This document shows, piece after piece, positions 18,851 through 27,995 of a DNA stretch of 64,000 nucleotides (positions within the stretch are counted from its first letter, which is position 1; each line of letters opens with the position of its first letter). Under the pieces are notes generated by a model that was not told the DNA's origin, made no database searches, and worked only from the letters and a program-made list of their open reading frames with translations. Made by a program: the position numbers and the translations under genes. Source of the stretch: Iodidimonas nitroreducens (GTDB lineage: Bacteria > Pseudomonadota > Alphaproteobacteria > Sphingomonadales > Rhodothalassiaceae); the NCBI RefSeq assembly GCF_008579165.1, contig NZ_BKCN01000006.1, one strand, 5' to 3'.

Positions 18851-20013
18851 AGCCCTTTTCCGGGGGTGGCGCTTTGCGCGCCCATCCGGCCAAAAGCTGT
18901 GGAATCGAACCGATCCGCATCATTCAGACCATTGAGCAGATCATGGATGAAGCCCAGCTTTTCGATCACCTTTTGCGACAGGACGAAGGGATAGAGATCG
19001 GGCTGCCCCATAGAGCGATTGAGGCTGTTGACCGCATGGGTCAAGGGTAGCCATGTTCCGATGATGGCTTGGAAATCGGGTTCGCCATAGGGGTCGAAAT
19101 CCGCTGATGTCATGGTTTTGGCAATTGTTGATGTGCGCGGGGAGACCCGCATGCCAAAATGATGTGCGGTTTCCAAAGTATCGACCATATGCATATAATG
19201 CGCCCAGCATTCCGCCCAATCTTCCCAGGGATGGGCCGCCGCATAGGCGCTGACATAGCTTTCTTCCCAATCAGGTTTTGTATATTGATTATAATGGGCT
19301 TCGAGCGCCTTTTGATAATTGGCCCGCTCATCCCCAAAAAGCCCGCGAAACGGATCGATTCGCTGGCCATCCCGGATCAGCCGTTCCCAATAATAATGGC
19401 CGATTTCATGGCGGAAATGCCCTAAAAGCGTGCGATAGGGCTCGGAAAACTGCCGCCTGCGTTCTTCGCGCACCACATCATCGGCTTCGGCGATATTGAT
19501 GGTGATCACCCCTCTGGCATGGCCGGTCAGGATCACCGAAGAATGTTCGGTGACATAATCCGCGATATTGGGATCGGCCAGAAAATCGAAGGCCAGCCCG
19601 TATGCGGGATGATCAAATTTGCTGATGATGGGGAGGCGCAGGCGCAAAAGCCCATAAATCAGCCGATGCTTGGCGGCTTCCACTTTTTCCCATAGCAAAA
19701 CCGATGCCGGATCGCCCAGATCGGGCACCGTGCGATTGAACCGGCAGGCGGTGCAATAATCATCGGATTTTTCCGCCGGGATCAACCAGTTGCAGGCATC
19801 ATAGATGGTATTGGCACAAAGCTTGAAATGATCATCAGGGTCTCTCACAGATCGCCAAAGCTGCGCCCATCCCTGTTTTTCGCCGCTGATGGGTTCGATT
19901 GCGGTCAGCCGCATCTGATCATCACGAAAACCGATGCGAGACCCGCAGCGTTCGCAATGCACATTTTCAAAATAGATCAGATTTTTGCATTTATCGCATT
20001 CAAATAGCCGCAT
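18847..20013 (-). CDS. Zinc-ribbon putative metallopeptidase (COG4307 type)
   Basis: The N-terminus has two Cys-pair zinc knuckles (FECDKCKNLIYF and HCERCGSRIGF), then DACNW and YCTACRFNRTVPD. The central region holds HFRHEIGHYYWERLI, an HExxH zinc-protease motif, with a downstream acidic DWAECWAHYMHM segment that could supply further ligands. 388 aa, start ATG 20013 (MRLFECDKC). It matches the family of putative zinc-binding metallopeptidases often encoded beside alpha-E and circularly permuted ATP-grasp proteins, as here. No export signal, so cytosolic. The substrate is unknown. Confidence 0.85.
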   Translation of the reverse strand: MRLFECDKCKNLIYFENVHCERCGSRIGFRDDQMRLTAIEPISGEKQGWAQLWRSVRDPDDHFKLCANTIYDACNWLIPAEKSDDYCTACRFNRTVPDLGDPASVLLWEKVEAAKHRLIYGLLRLRLPIISKFDHPAYGLAFDFLADPNIADYVTEHSSVILTGHARGVITINIAEADDVVREERRRQFSEPYRTLLGHFRHEIGHYYWERLIRDGQRIDPFRGLFGDERANYQKALEAHYNQYTKPDWEESYVSAYAAAHPWEDWAECWAHYMHMVDTLETAHHFGMRVSPRTSTIAKTMTSADFDPYGEPDFQAIIGTWLPLTHAVNSLNRSMGQPDLYPFVLSQKVIEKLGFIHDLLNGLNDADRFDSTAFGRMGAQSATPGKGL

Positions 20014-20109
20014 GGCCTGATTTCCAAAACTCAACACGCTGGCGGATGGCTGTAAAGCGCATGTCTCCGCCAACAGGGAACACAGACTAACCGGAATGGC
20101 CCCGATGCT

Positions 20110-21057
20110 CTAGGGGGCAAAAAATTCTTCTTCCAAAAGCGACGTGATATCGATCAGATGCTTTTGCAGATCATCAAGATAATCATGCATCCCCGATGCG
20201 ATCACATCCTTGATCGCGCTTTGGCGCACATGGGATTGAAAGGCTTTCATGGCATCAAGGGCGGTGCGTTTCTGATCGCTGCCAAAGCTTTCATGCAGAT
20301 CTTTTAAAGCAAGGCAGGCCTCAGAGATCGAGGCCGAAACCGAGCGCGGAAAGCGTTCATCAAACAGCAGAAATCCGGCGGCACTTTCGGCGCTGAAGCC
20401 TTTGCTATGAACCCGGCGATAGGCATGAAAGCCCGCAGCCGAACGCAAAAGCGCATTCCATTGCGACATATCGGATGCCGAACCCATATCGGCATCCCCC
20501 ATCTGCAAAGCTTCATATTTGGCATCGAGAAGGCGGGAGGTTTGATCGGCCCGCTCTAGGTTCATACCGATTTTGGAAAAATACCAGCTATCGTCTTTAT
20601 ACAGGGTTTCGGCGGTAATACCGCTGAAGGTCTGGCAGGCTTCCTTGATGCGGGCACACACCAGATTGAGCCGTTCCTCGCTGATATCCCGCCGTTTCAT
20701 CCCCCGCATGGAATTATAGAATGTATTGAGATGGAACCACATTTCGGTGGAAATCTGAGGGCGCAGGGCCCGCGCATTTTGCCGGGCCATTTTCAGATTG
20801 GCATAGATCGATGTGGGATTGTCGCCATCGAGAATATAAAAATAGAGAACATTTTCCGCCGTGGGCTTTAAATCCTGCGCCAGAAAACGCTCGTCATCGG
20901 CGTAGATTTTCAAAACGGACAGCCAATTATGGGTGCCATCTTTTTGATGCCCAAAGCTTTCCTGAACATCCAAAATCCGCGCAATATTGTTCATGCGCTC
21001 GACCTGACGAGACATCCAGAAAATTTCTTCAGCGTGTCTGGCGAGAAGTTTATGCAA
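20110..21057 (-). CDS. Alpha-E domain-containing protein (COG2307)
   Basis: A 315-aa helical protein beginning MHKLLARHAEEIFWMSRQVERMNN, the usual start of alpha-E (DUF403) proteins; helices continue to LLEEEFFAP. Members are almost always paired with a circularly permuted ATP-grasp protein, and here the upstream ATP-grasp gene overlaps it by 8 bases (21050-21057). Proposed roles in the literature involve peptide or amide ligation products, but none is established. Cytosolic. Confidence 0.88.
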   Translation of the reverse strand: MHKLLARHAEEIFWMSRQVERMNNIARILDVQESFGHQKDGTHNWLSVLKIYADDERFLAQDLKPTAENVLYFYILDGDNPTSIYANLKMARQNARALRPQISTEMWFHLNTFYNSMRGMKRRDISEERLNLVCARIKEACQTFSGITAETLYKDDSWYFSKIGMNLERADQTSRLLDAKYEALQMGDADMGSASDMSQWNALLRSAAGFHAYRRVHSKGFSAESAAGFLLFDERFPRSVSASISEACLALKDLHESFGSDQKRTALDAMKAFQSHVRQSAIKDVIASGMHDYLDDLQKHLIDITSLLEEEFFAP

Positions 21058-22527
21058 GAACCCATGTATCCTTTGAACCGCCGCCCTGGCTTGAATTGAC
21101 GATGAGCGAGCCTTTTTTCAGCGCCACCCGTGTCAGCCCACCCGGCAAAACCCAGGTGGATCGCCCGCTGACCACAAAGGGCCGCAAATCGACATGGCGC
21201 GGCTCCACACCCCGGCTGCACAAGGTAGGGGCCACCGAAAGGGAGATCATGGGCTGGCTGATGAAATTATCCGGTGCCGCCTTTAATTTCCGCCTGAGAT
21301 CGGCCAGCACCTTTTTGCTTGAACGCGGGCCGATGACCACCCCATAGCCGCCCGATTCGCCTACGGGCTTCACCACCAGATTTTCCAGATTCTGAAGGGT
21401 ATAGGCAAGGCCCTCGGGCTCGCGGCAGATATGGGTTTCCACATTGGGCAGGATGGCATCCTCCCCCAGATAATAGCGGATGATGCGCGGCATATAGGCA
21501 TAGATGGCCTTGTCATCGGCAATGCCGGTGCCAATCGCATTGGTGAGGGTGACATTGCCGGCCCGATAGGCACGCATCAGGCCGGGCACCCCCAAAAGGC
21601 TTTTGGGGTTGAAGGCTTCTGGGTCGATGAACTGATCATCGATCCGCCGATAGATAATATCCACCGGTTCAAGGCCGAGGATGGTTTTCATGTAAACGCG
21701 ATCATTATCCACCAGCAGATCGCGGCCTTCCACCAAGGGAACGCCCATTTCCCGGGCCAGAAACACATGCTCGAAATAGGCGGAATTAAAGGTGCCGGGC
21801 GAGAGCAGCACCACCTGCGGATTTTCAAGGCTTGGGTTCATCGCCAATTGCCGCAGGCTTTCCACCAGCCTTTGGCCATAATCGGATACCGTTCTGATGC
21901 TGGTGGCGCGCGCCAGATCGGGAAAGGTGCGTAAGGTGAGATGGCGGTTTTCCACCACATAGGAAACCCCCGAAGGCGTGCGGGCATTATCTTCTAAAAC
22001 CAGAAATTCGCCATCCGCGCCGCGCACCAGATCCACCCCACAAATGCTGGCATAGCTTTTATGGGGCAGGGTAAGCCCCTCCATCTGCGGGCTGTAATTC
22101 TTGTTGGTCAAAACCAGATCTTTGGGCACCACCTTGTCTTTGAGAATTTTGGCATCATGATAGATATCATCCAAAAACAGATTGATCGCGGTTACCCTTT
22201 GGATCGATCCTCGTTCGATATGGGCCCATTGCTTTTGGGTGATCACCGGGGCAGGGCATCGAAGGGCAGCACCCGATCGATCTGATCGCGCTGGGAATAT
22301 ACGGTGAAGGTGATGCCCAGATTATAAAGTTCGCGGGTCACGGCGGCGGTGCGCTTGCGCAGATCGCCCACAGTCAGGGCATTGATTTTTTCGATGACCG
22401 GGGCCAAAGCGCGCAATTGCTCCTGATTTTTGCCGCCTTCAAGGCCGCCGAGCAATTCGCAATAATATCCGCCCGGATCATAGTCTTTCAAAAGTCCACT
22501 CAGTAAAGTGGAATTCATAAATAGCAT
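21050..22527 (-). CDS. Circularly permuted ATP-grasp type 2 family protein (COG2308, frameshifted)
   Basis: Predicted ATP-dependent carboxylate-amine ligase. The N-terminal 94 residues (MNSTLLSGLLKDYDPGGYYCELLGG) and the remaining 398 lie in different frames. One G is missing near 22246 (CCCCGG-TGATC), and restoring it joins LPFDALPR to VITQKQWAHIERG. Family motifs: HKSYASICGVDLVRGADG, LEDNARTPSGVSYVVENR, VVLLSPGTFNSAYFEH and VKPVGESGGYGVVIGP. It ends SSQGGGSKDTWVL, the usual C-terminus. Operon partner of the alpha-E gene and, further on, the zinc metallopeptidase. Confidence 0.88.
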
Positions 22528-22683
22528 CCAAATGAAAAGGTTATTTTTTGCATAGTGTCATATAATTGCCTTTTTAAACCAGAAATGCACCCATTTTATT
22601 GCCATTTTAGCAGGAAGCTGTTTGATTTGTGATCTGGGGTCCTGACCCTAAGGCCTTCATCTTGGAAAAAAGACAGGATTTTT

Positions 22684-23935
22684 ATGTCTGCCAATGAATT
22701 GGCCATTGTTGCGGCCGCTGTATTGCTGTTCGGGCTTTTTGGTAAACGCCTTGGGGGCGGCTTGCTCACCATTCCCCTTGTTTTCAGTCTTTTCGGTTTT
22801 GCGCTGGGGGATGCTGGTCTTGATCTTGTGACCTTTGAGGCGATGGACGGCACGATTTTGATGATCGCTGAATTGACCCTCACCCTCATCTTGTTCAGCG
22901 ATGCAGCGCGGTTGGATGTCAAAACGCTGCTGAAGGAACGTCAGTTGGCGATAAGGATGCTGCTGATCGGGATGCCGGTGGCCCTTGTTCTGGGGGCCGG
23001 GCTGGCATATTGGCTGTTTCCCGGGATCGGTCTTTTGCCGGCGTTTCTTCTGGCGGCCATGCTGGTGCCCACCGATGCCGCCCTTGGCCAGCCCATTTTA
23101 AACCATCCCGATATCCCCCTCAAAACCCGTCAGGTGATGATTGCTGAAAGCGGATTGAATGATGGTCTGGCGCTGCCTGCGGTGGTGATGCTGGCGATTT
23201 TCGCTCGGTGGCTCATGCCGGTGGGGCGGGGAGCGCGGAGGGGAGTGCATCAATGCACGGGGTGGATGGGTCAGCCCTGTCGATGGCCGTCTTTGCCGGC
23301 AAGCAGATCATTTTGGGGCCGCTTTTTGGGGGGCTTGTGGCCCTTATCGGGGGGCGGTGGCTTGATCGGGCCATCAGCGGCAAAAAGATCGATGATAAAA
23401 TCGAAGGGATCATTTTGCTGGCTTTGGCGATCTTATCTTATGCGCTGGCCGAATCCTTGGGCGGCAATGGCTTTTTGGCGGCGTTTGCGGCCGGGATCAC
23501 CCTTGGCTGCACGGTGCGCCATCGCTGTGGCTCTTTGATCGATTTCATGGAGGAAGAAGGCCAGATCCTGACCATGTTTGCTTTTTTGCTGTTTGGCGCG
23601 ATGCTTTTGCCCGAAGGCTGGCGGTGGCGGGTCCGGCAACGGTTCTTTATGCGCTGGGCAGTCTTTTCGTGGTGCGGATTTTGGCCATCCTTGTGGCCCT
23701 GATCGGCAGCAAGGCCCCATGGAAGGAACGGCTTTTGATGGGATGGTTCGGGCCGCGCGGGCTGGCATCCCTGCTTTTTGCGCTGATGATTCTTGAGATT
23801 TATCCGATCCCCCAAGCCCAGGAGATTCGCGCCTGTGTCATGCTGACTGTGGGCTTTTCGGTGATTTTGCATGGGCTGAGCGCCATGCCTTTGGCAAAGC
23901 TTTATGGGCGTTCGATCAAATCGAAACCCCGCTGA
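22684..23935 (+). CDS. Cation:proton antiporter, CPA1-like (two frameshifts)
   Basis: Inner-membrane Na+(K+)/H+ exchanger. Segments in three frames assemble into one protein: LTLTLILFSDAARLDV, then PTDAALGQPILNH and AESGLNDGLALPAV (the membrane-embedded Asp pair region), then a second half with KIEGIILLALAILSYALAE and MGWFGPRGLASLLFAL. One base is missing near 23203 (TTCGC-TCGGTGG) and one near 23617 (GAAGG-CTGG). The restored length is about 417 aa. The product would lack a large cytosolic tail. The ion specificity is not evident. Confidence 0.85.
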
Positions 23936-23974
23936 ACAGGCGCCTCGCTGAACAGGCGCCTCGCTGAACAGGCA
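23931..23974 (+). repeat. 16-bp tandem repeat between the antiporter gene and tRNA-Val
   Basis: Unit GCTGAACAGGCGCCTC is present at 23931-23946 and 23947-23962, with a partial third copy GCTGAACAGGCA at 23963-23974. The first unit contains the antiporter stop codon. Probably a slippage product. Length may vary between isolates. Confidence 0.8.
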
Positions 23975-24049
23975 TGGTGGGCGCGGCAGGATTTGAACCT
24001 GCGACCCCTGCGGTGTGAACACAGTGCTCTACCCCTGAGCTACGCGCCC
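23975..24049 (-). tRNA. tRNA-Val (anticodon CAC)
   Basis: The minus strand reads GGGCGCGTAGCTCAGGGG at the 5' end and folds as a cloverleaf: acceptor GGGCGCG/CGCGCCC, D arm with GAGC, anticodon stem CTGTG/CGCAG with loop TTCACAC (anticodon CAC, reading GUG valine codons), T arm GCAGG-TTCAAAT-CCTGC, and encoded CCA at 23975-23977. Confidence 0.93.
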
Positions 24050-24181
24050 TCGCCTGCGAGAGGGGCCTTATAATACCGCTTTAAAGTCCTGCGCAAGATT
24101 TTTCCTGCGCAAAGGGGGCGCAAATGTTCAAAGCCTGAAATCAATCCTTGATCGCGGCGCGGTTTGTGGCACTTTTTCCCC

Positions 24182-24394
24182 ATGGATATGACCATGACAC
24201 TCATTTTGATGGGGGCCGCCCTTGGTCTTTTGGGCTTGGCAACTTTGGGCGGGCGGCGGGCCTATGTGCCGGGGAAGCCCCCTTTGATCCCTTATGGGGC
24301 CCTGCAATTTTTGGCGATTCTGCTGATTTTGCTGTTTGCCGGTCATCTGATCACCCTCATCACCGGCCAGCCCTTTCGCGGGCGGCTAGGATAA
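24182..24394 (+). CDS. Small two-helix membrane protein, uncharacterised
   Basis: A 70-aa protein from ATG 24182 (MDMTMTLILMGAALGL); an in-frame start at 24164 is possible. It has two hydrophobic segments separated by GRRAYVPGKPPLIPYGALQ, the second followed by HLITLITGQPF and a basic end. I recall similar short alphaproteobacterial membrane proteins with a PPLIPY..LQFLA pattern, but no function is known. It is transcribed divergently from the tRNA. Confidence 0.6.
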   Translation: MDMTMTLILMGAALGLLGLATLGGRRAYVPGKPPLIPYGALQFLAILLILLFAGHLITLITGQPFRGRLG

Positions 24395-24560
24395 ATCCCA
24401 ATTTTTTGAACGGCTTGGCCATCCTGCATAAAAAAATGCAGGGGGACGAAAAATAACACTTGCTTTTGGATTTAGTGTACTACATAACTAATACACCGAA
24501 ACAACAACACACAAACAAACACTATCAAGCCATTTGGCGACAGCACAAAGGAACAAAGCC

Positions 24561-24659
24561 ATGTCATTCACCGCAAACACGATCCGCAACACCACCTCAG
24601 CCGCCCGTATCAGCATCCGTCGCAATCGCCGCCGCCAGCGTTATCAGCGGGCGGCCTGA
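24561..24659 (+). CDS. Possible 32-aa arginine-rich small protein
   Basis: A short ORF starting ATG TCA TTC with an SD-like AAAGGA about 11 bases upstream. The peptide begins MSFTANTIRNTTSAARI and ends in an Arg-rich tail (RRNRRRQRY). It stands alone in a 299-base gap and is preceded by an AT-rich stretch (24460-24540) that could hold a promoter. No family recognised; it may be an unannotated basic small protein or chance. Confidence 0.4.
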   Translation: MSFTANTIRNTTSAARISIRRNRRRQRYQRAA

Positions 24660-24693
24660 GGGGCGACCTTAGGCCCCCAAGCTTTGCAAGGAA

Positions 24694-25718
24694 TCAGAAA
24701 TTGGCCGCAGGTGTGATTGAATTTTTGGCTGCGTTTCGGGGGGGGGCACTTTTCCAAGCATCTTCGGGCTGAAGCGAAGCCAGAAACATCCGCACATCGA
24801 GCACCGTTCTTTGGGGATCTTCCTCCATCGGGATATGCCCCAGATGATCATAAACCACCAGAGTAGCATTGGGCATGGCCCGCTCCAGGGCCCGCCCCAC
24901 AGATAGGGGGATCATCCTATCTTCTCGCCCCCATTGAATAAGGGTGGGCGCCGTGATCCTTGAGGGATCGACCCGTTCATTGATATGGCTGAAATAATCG
25001 AGCAGCGCCTTGCGCGATCCATCCATCAACAGCAGGTGCCATGACCGATCGACCATGGCATTGGTGACCAGATCATCATTGGCCATCGCCGTTTCCAGCC
25101 CTTGTTTGATTATTGATCGGGGCGTGATCGTTTCCATGATCCAGGAGATGCCGGGCAATCTCGCCAGCTTGAAGCCAAGGGGAAGGGTAGGTTCAGGGCT
25201 GTTTTCGGGGACGAAACCGGCGCTATCCACCAGCACCAATCCGGCGATTTTCTGAGGGTGCGCAAGGGCATAGGCCATGCTGATCTTGCCACCCATGGAA
25301 TTGCCGCCGATCACCAGACGCTCGATTCCCAATTGGCTGATCAGGCTATGAACGGCGCGCACCATGCCTTCGGTGCTATAATCATTTTCAGCGGTTTTCC
25401 CGGTCAGCCCATGGGCCGGCAGATCCATGCTGATGACACGATAGCTATGGGAAAGCGCCTCAACCCAAGGCTCCCAAGTATGAAGAGATGATCCCGTGCC
25501 ATGAAGCAAGAGCAAAGCCGGGGCGAGGGATGGCCCCTGATCCCGATAATGAAGCTGGTGCCGCTGGGTAAGCTGAGGAATTTTGATGGCTTGGGGGCAT
25601 AATAATTGGCCAGCAGATCCCGATCCAGATCAGGCGTTCCAAATGTGAGCACGGCAATGGCGATCAACGCAGCCATTGCCCCGATCGTCCACAGAAATGC
25701 CTTAAAAATAAACCACAT
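24694..25718 (-). CDS. Membrane-anchored alpha/beta hydrolase (frameshifted)
   Basis: The N-terminal helix (MWFIFKAFLWTIGAMAALIA from ATG 25718) anchors or exports a serine hydrolase domain. The domain carries HGTGSSLHTW (oxyanion hole), GGNSMGGKIS (nucleophile Ser), WGREDRMIP (Asp) and YDHLGHIPMEE (His). One base is missing near 25550; restoring it gives FLSLPSGTSFHYRDQG followed by the HGTGSS frame. It belongs to the broad epoxide hydrolase/esterase-like group. The substrate is unknown. Confidence 0.82.
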
Positions 25719-25824
25719 GACGATTTTGCTGCCCAGAGAATTTGACCCAAGGCTCAACAATCAGAAGGGTGCCATGGGAGCCTCAATGAAAAATCCTTCA
25801 ATTATTTGTATAAAATAGAATCAT

Positions 25825-26898
25825 TTAAAGCCAGCCCTTTAATTCCTTATCCAGTAATTTGGCCAGCAAGGCGATATGATCGGGATGATCATTGAGGCAA
25901 TCAATCCGCGCAAAAGCCTCGCCTCCAGCATCTAAAAACAGCTTTTTCCCCTCGAGTCCGATTTCTTCCAAAGTTTCAACGCAATCCGATGCAAAGCCCG
26001 GTGAAATCACCATCACTTTCTTTTTTCCCATGCCGGGCAGGGCTTCAAGGGTCTGATCGGTATAGGGTTGCAACCATTCTTTGGGCCCGAATCGGGATTG
26101 AAAGGTGACCATGAAGCGGTTTTCATCATAACCCAAAGCCTCGCGCAGCAGGCGTCCGGTTTTCTGGCAATGGCAATGATAGGGATCGCCCGCTTCGAAA
26201 TAGCTTTTCGGAATACCGTGAAACGAGGCGAGAAGCATGTCCGGCTCCCATCCGGTTTCGGCAATTTTGCGCTCCACTGATGCGACAAGGGCTTTGATAT
26301 AATCGCCATCATCATGATAAGGGGCCATGGTGCGCACCGCAGGCTGCCAACGCAAAGTCATCAGATGGCGAAAAAGCTGATCATAAACGCTGGCGGTGGT
26401 GGATGCGGAATATTGGGGATAAAGGGCCATCACGGCGATGCGATCACAGCCCTTTTGTTTAAGGGCATCGATCTTCTTGGCAATGGATGGCTGGCCATAA
26501 CGCATGGCCCAATCAACCACGATACGATCATCATGGCTCAGCGCCCGGCCCAGCCCTTCGCCCTGCGCGCGCGTGAGGGTGCGCAAGGGGCTTTCGTCGC
26601 GGGCTTCATTCCAGATGGCAGCATAGGCCTTGCCCGATTTTTGCGGACGAAAAGGCAGGATGAACAGATTGAGAATGACCTTCCAGGCCAAAGGGTTCAA
26701 TTCGATGACCCTGCGGTCGGATAAAAATTCCTTCAGATAGCGCCGCATGGATTGATAATCCGTGCCATCGGGGGTGCCCAGATTGACGATCAAAACCCCG
26801 ATGCGGCCATGCGCGATGGCCGGATGGTCGGTCGGCATAGGGGCCGTGCTATCGGCTTGTGCGCTTTTGGATCGGGCTGTTTGGTCATGGTCTGTCAT
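25825..26898 (-). CDS. hemH: Ferrochelatase
   Basis: Inserts Fe2+ into protoporphyrin IX, the last step of protoheme synthesis. Family motifs: GVLIVNLGTPDGTDYQSM near the N-terminus, FLSDRRVIELNP, DWAMRYGQPSI, SFHGIPKSYFEAGDPYHCHC (active-site His in SFHG) and ISPGFASDCVETLEEI (conserved Glu). Start at ATG 26898; a longer in-frame start at 27018 overlaps the neighbouring oxygenase gene and adds unrelated sequence. 357 aa. It lies downstream of a 2OG-Fe oxygenase gene on the same strand. Confidence 0.94.
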   Translation of the reverse strand: MTDHDQTARSKSAQADSTAPMPTDHPAIAHGRIGVLIVNLGTPDGTDYQSMRRYLKEFLSDRRVIELNPLAWKVILNLFILPFRPQKSGKAYAAIWNEARDESPLRTLTRAQGEGLGRALSHDDRIVVDWAMRYGQPSIAKKIDALKQKGCDRIAVMALYPQYSASTTASVYDQLFRHLMTLRWQPAVRTMAPYHDDGDYIKALVASVERKIAETGWEPDMLLASFHGIPKSYFEAGDPYHCHCQKTGRLLREALGYDENRFMVTFQSRFGPKEWLQPYTDQTLEALPGMGKKKVMVISPGFASDCVETLEEIGLEGKKLFLDAGGEAFARIDCLNDHPDHIALLAKLLDKELKGWL

Positions 26899-26935
26899 CG
26901 TTAAGCCTTTTATGCGCGCCCCATGGCCCGGTTGA

Positions 26936-27547
26936 TCAGCGAAAAGCCGGGCCATGCAGCCAAGCCACCAAAGCGGTGCGCCGCCCTTTTGTGACCGGGC
27001 TAATGCGATGCAAAACAAAGCTGGGAAACACGATGGCCGTGCCTTCCGTTCGCGGTGCTGTTATTACACTGCCTTCGCCATTGAGTTCAAGGCAGCCGCC
27101 TTCATAATCATCGGGCGGGGTGATCTGCACGGAGATCGAGAGCTTGCGGCTCAGGGTGCCCGGTGCCCGCCCGCGATCGGCATGCCAATCATAGGTGCTG
27201 CGTTCATGGCCATCATAGCGGATGAGCTGCGCCCCTTCATTGAAGCCTTCGACCTGAAAGCCAAAAGCGCTGCCATTGATATCCGACAGGATCCGGGCCA
27301 TTCGTTCAAAGATCCAGGATGTTTCGGGCTGATCATCGAGCCATAAAATCTCGCAGGCGCGAATGCTCTCCACAGTTTTCCCCCCGCTCAGCCGGCCCGC
27401 CTTGGGGGTGCCGTCCTCCATCAGGCCACGAAGGGCCGCACATTCGGCCGTGGTGAAGGCATCGGGCCGGGCGATGAAAAACGCGCCCGATCCTGAAAAG
27501 GGCGGCTCGCCTATGAGAGCGCTGTGCGCAGGGACAGGAGACATCAT
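26936..27547 (-). CDS. 2-oxoglutarate/Fe(II)-dependent oxygenase, prolyl-hydroxylase-like
   Basis: A 203-aa protein with the double-stranded beta-helix iron triad: HxD in TYDWHADRG, distal His in FVLHRISPV, then the 2OG-binding Arg in KGRRTALVAWLHGP. DYEGGCLELNGEG is the usual strand of PiuC/PKHX-type iron-regulated hydroxylases. It sits 37 bp upstream of hemH on the same strand, so a link to iron or heme metabolism is plausible but inferred. The substrate is unknown. Confidence 0.85.
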   Translation of the reverse strand: MMSPVPAHSALIGEPPFSGSGAFFIARPDAFTTAECAALRGLMEDGTPKAGRLSGGKTVESIRACEILWLDDQPETSWIFERMARILSDINGSAFGFQVEGFNEGAQLIRYDGHERSTYDWHADRGRAPGTLSRKLSISVQITPPDDYEGGCLELNGEGSVITAPRTEGTAIVFPSFVLHRISPVTKGRRTALVAWLHGPAFR

Positions 27548-27799
27548 GATGCTTTCAAAAGCCGCACAGCAAAAGGCGGGACAAAAAAGCAGATAGCGGC
27601 TTTTAAGTAAAAATCAAATCAATGATGATCAAAAAGAATCGCCAGCGGGGCTTTGTCAGGCAGGGCCATGAAGTTGTGCATGAATTGCATGGCTCAAGCC
27701 CATGATATGCAAAAATACCGTCTACAAAATCCGTGGAAAAAGCCCAGATTCAAAGGGTCCGAAGATGGTCTTCGGGCACCCTGTCCAAAGGACAATGCC

Positions 27800-27889
27800 A
27801 TGACGATGAAAACCGGCAAACCCGCACAGTCGCAAAGCAAACCGGGCGCCCCCAAGCCCGCCTCGGCAAAGCCGGGTGGTAAGAAATAA
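27800..27889 (+). CDS. Possible 29-aa Lys/Pro/Ala-rich small protein
   Basis: ATG ACG ATG AAA preceded by AAAGGA at a normal distance. The peptide is low-complexity (KPGAPKPASAKPGGKK at the end) and basic. It is followed after about 25 bases by a strong intrinsic terminator on the same strand, which suggests that a plus-strand transcript ends here. An in-frame upstream extension to 27653 reads without stop but has no clear start signal. No family recognised. Confidence 0.4.
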   Translation: MTMKTGKPAQSQSKPGAPKPASAKPGGKK

Positions 27890-27912
27890 GGGGATAGTCC
27901 CTCCTTATGAAG

Positions 27913-27938
27913 AGCCGCCGGGAAACTGGCGGCTTTTT
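27913..27938 (+). terminator. Intrinsic terminator
   Basis: Perfect stem AGCCGCC (27913-27919) / GGCGGCT (27928-27934), 8-base loop GGGAAACT, then a T run to 27938. It ends a plus-strand transcript that would include the 27800-27889 ORF. Confidence 0.8.
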
Positions 27939-27995
27939 CATGTCTGGCGCACGCCCAAATCCTTCATTCCCAGGCCCAATTTTCAGGCCGACTTT

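Larger units (their letters stand above)
27548..27995. other. Gap between oxygenase and antitoxin genes
   Basis: A 448-base stretch with no long gene. It holds a possible 29-codon ORF (27800-27889) and an intrinsic terminator (27913-27938), both described separately. The rest (27600-27790) shows no recognisable feature. Confidence 0.5.
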
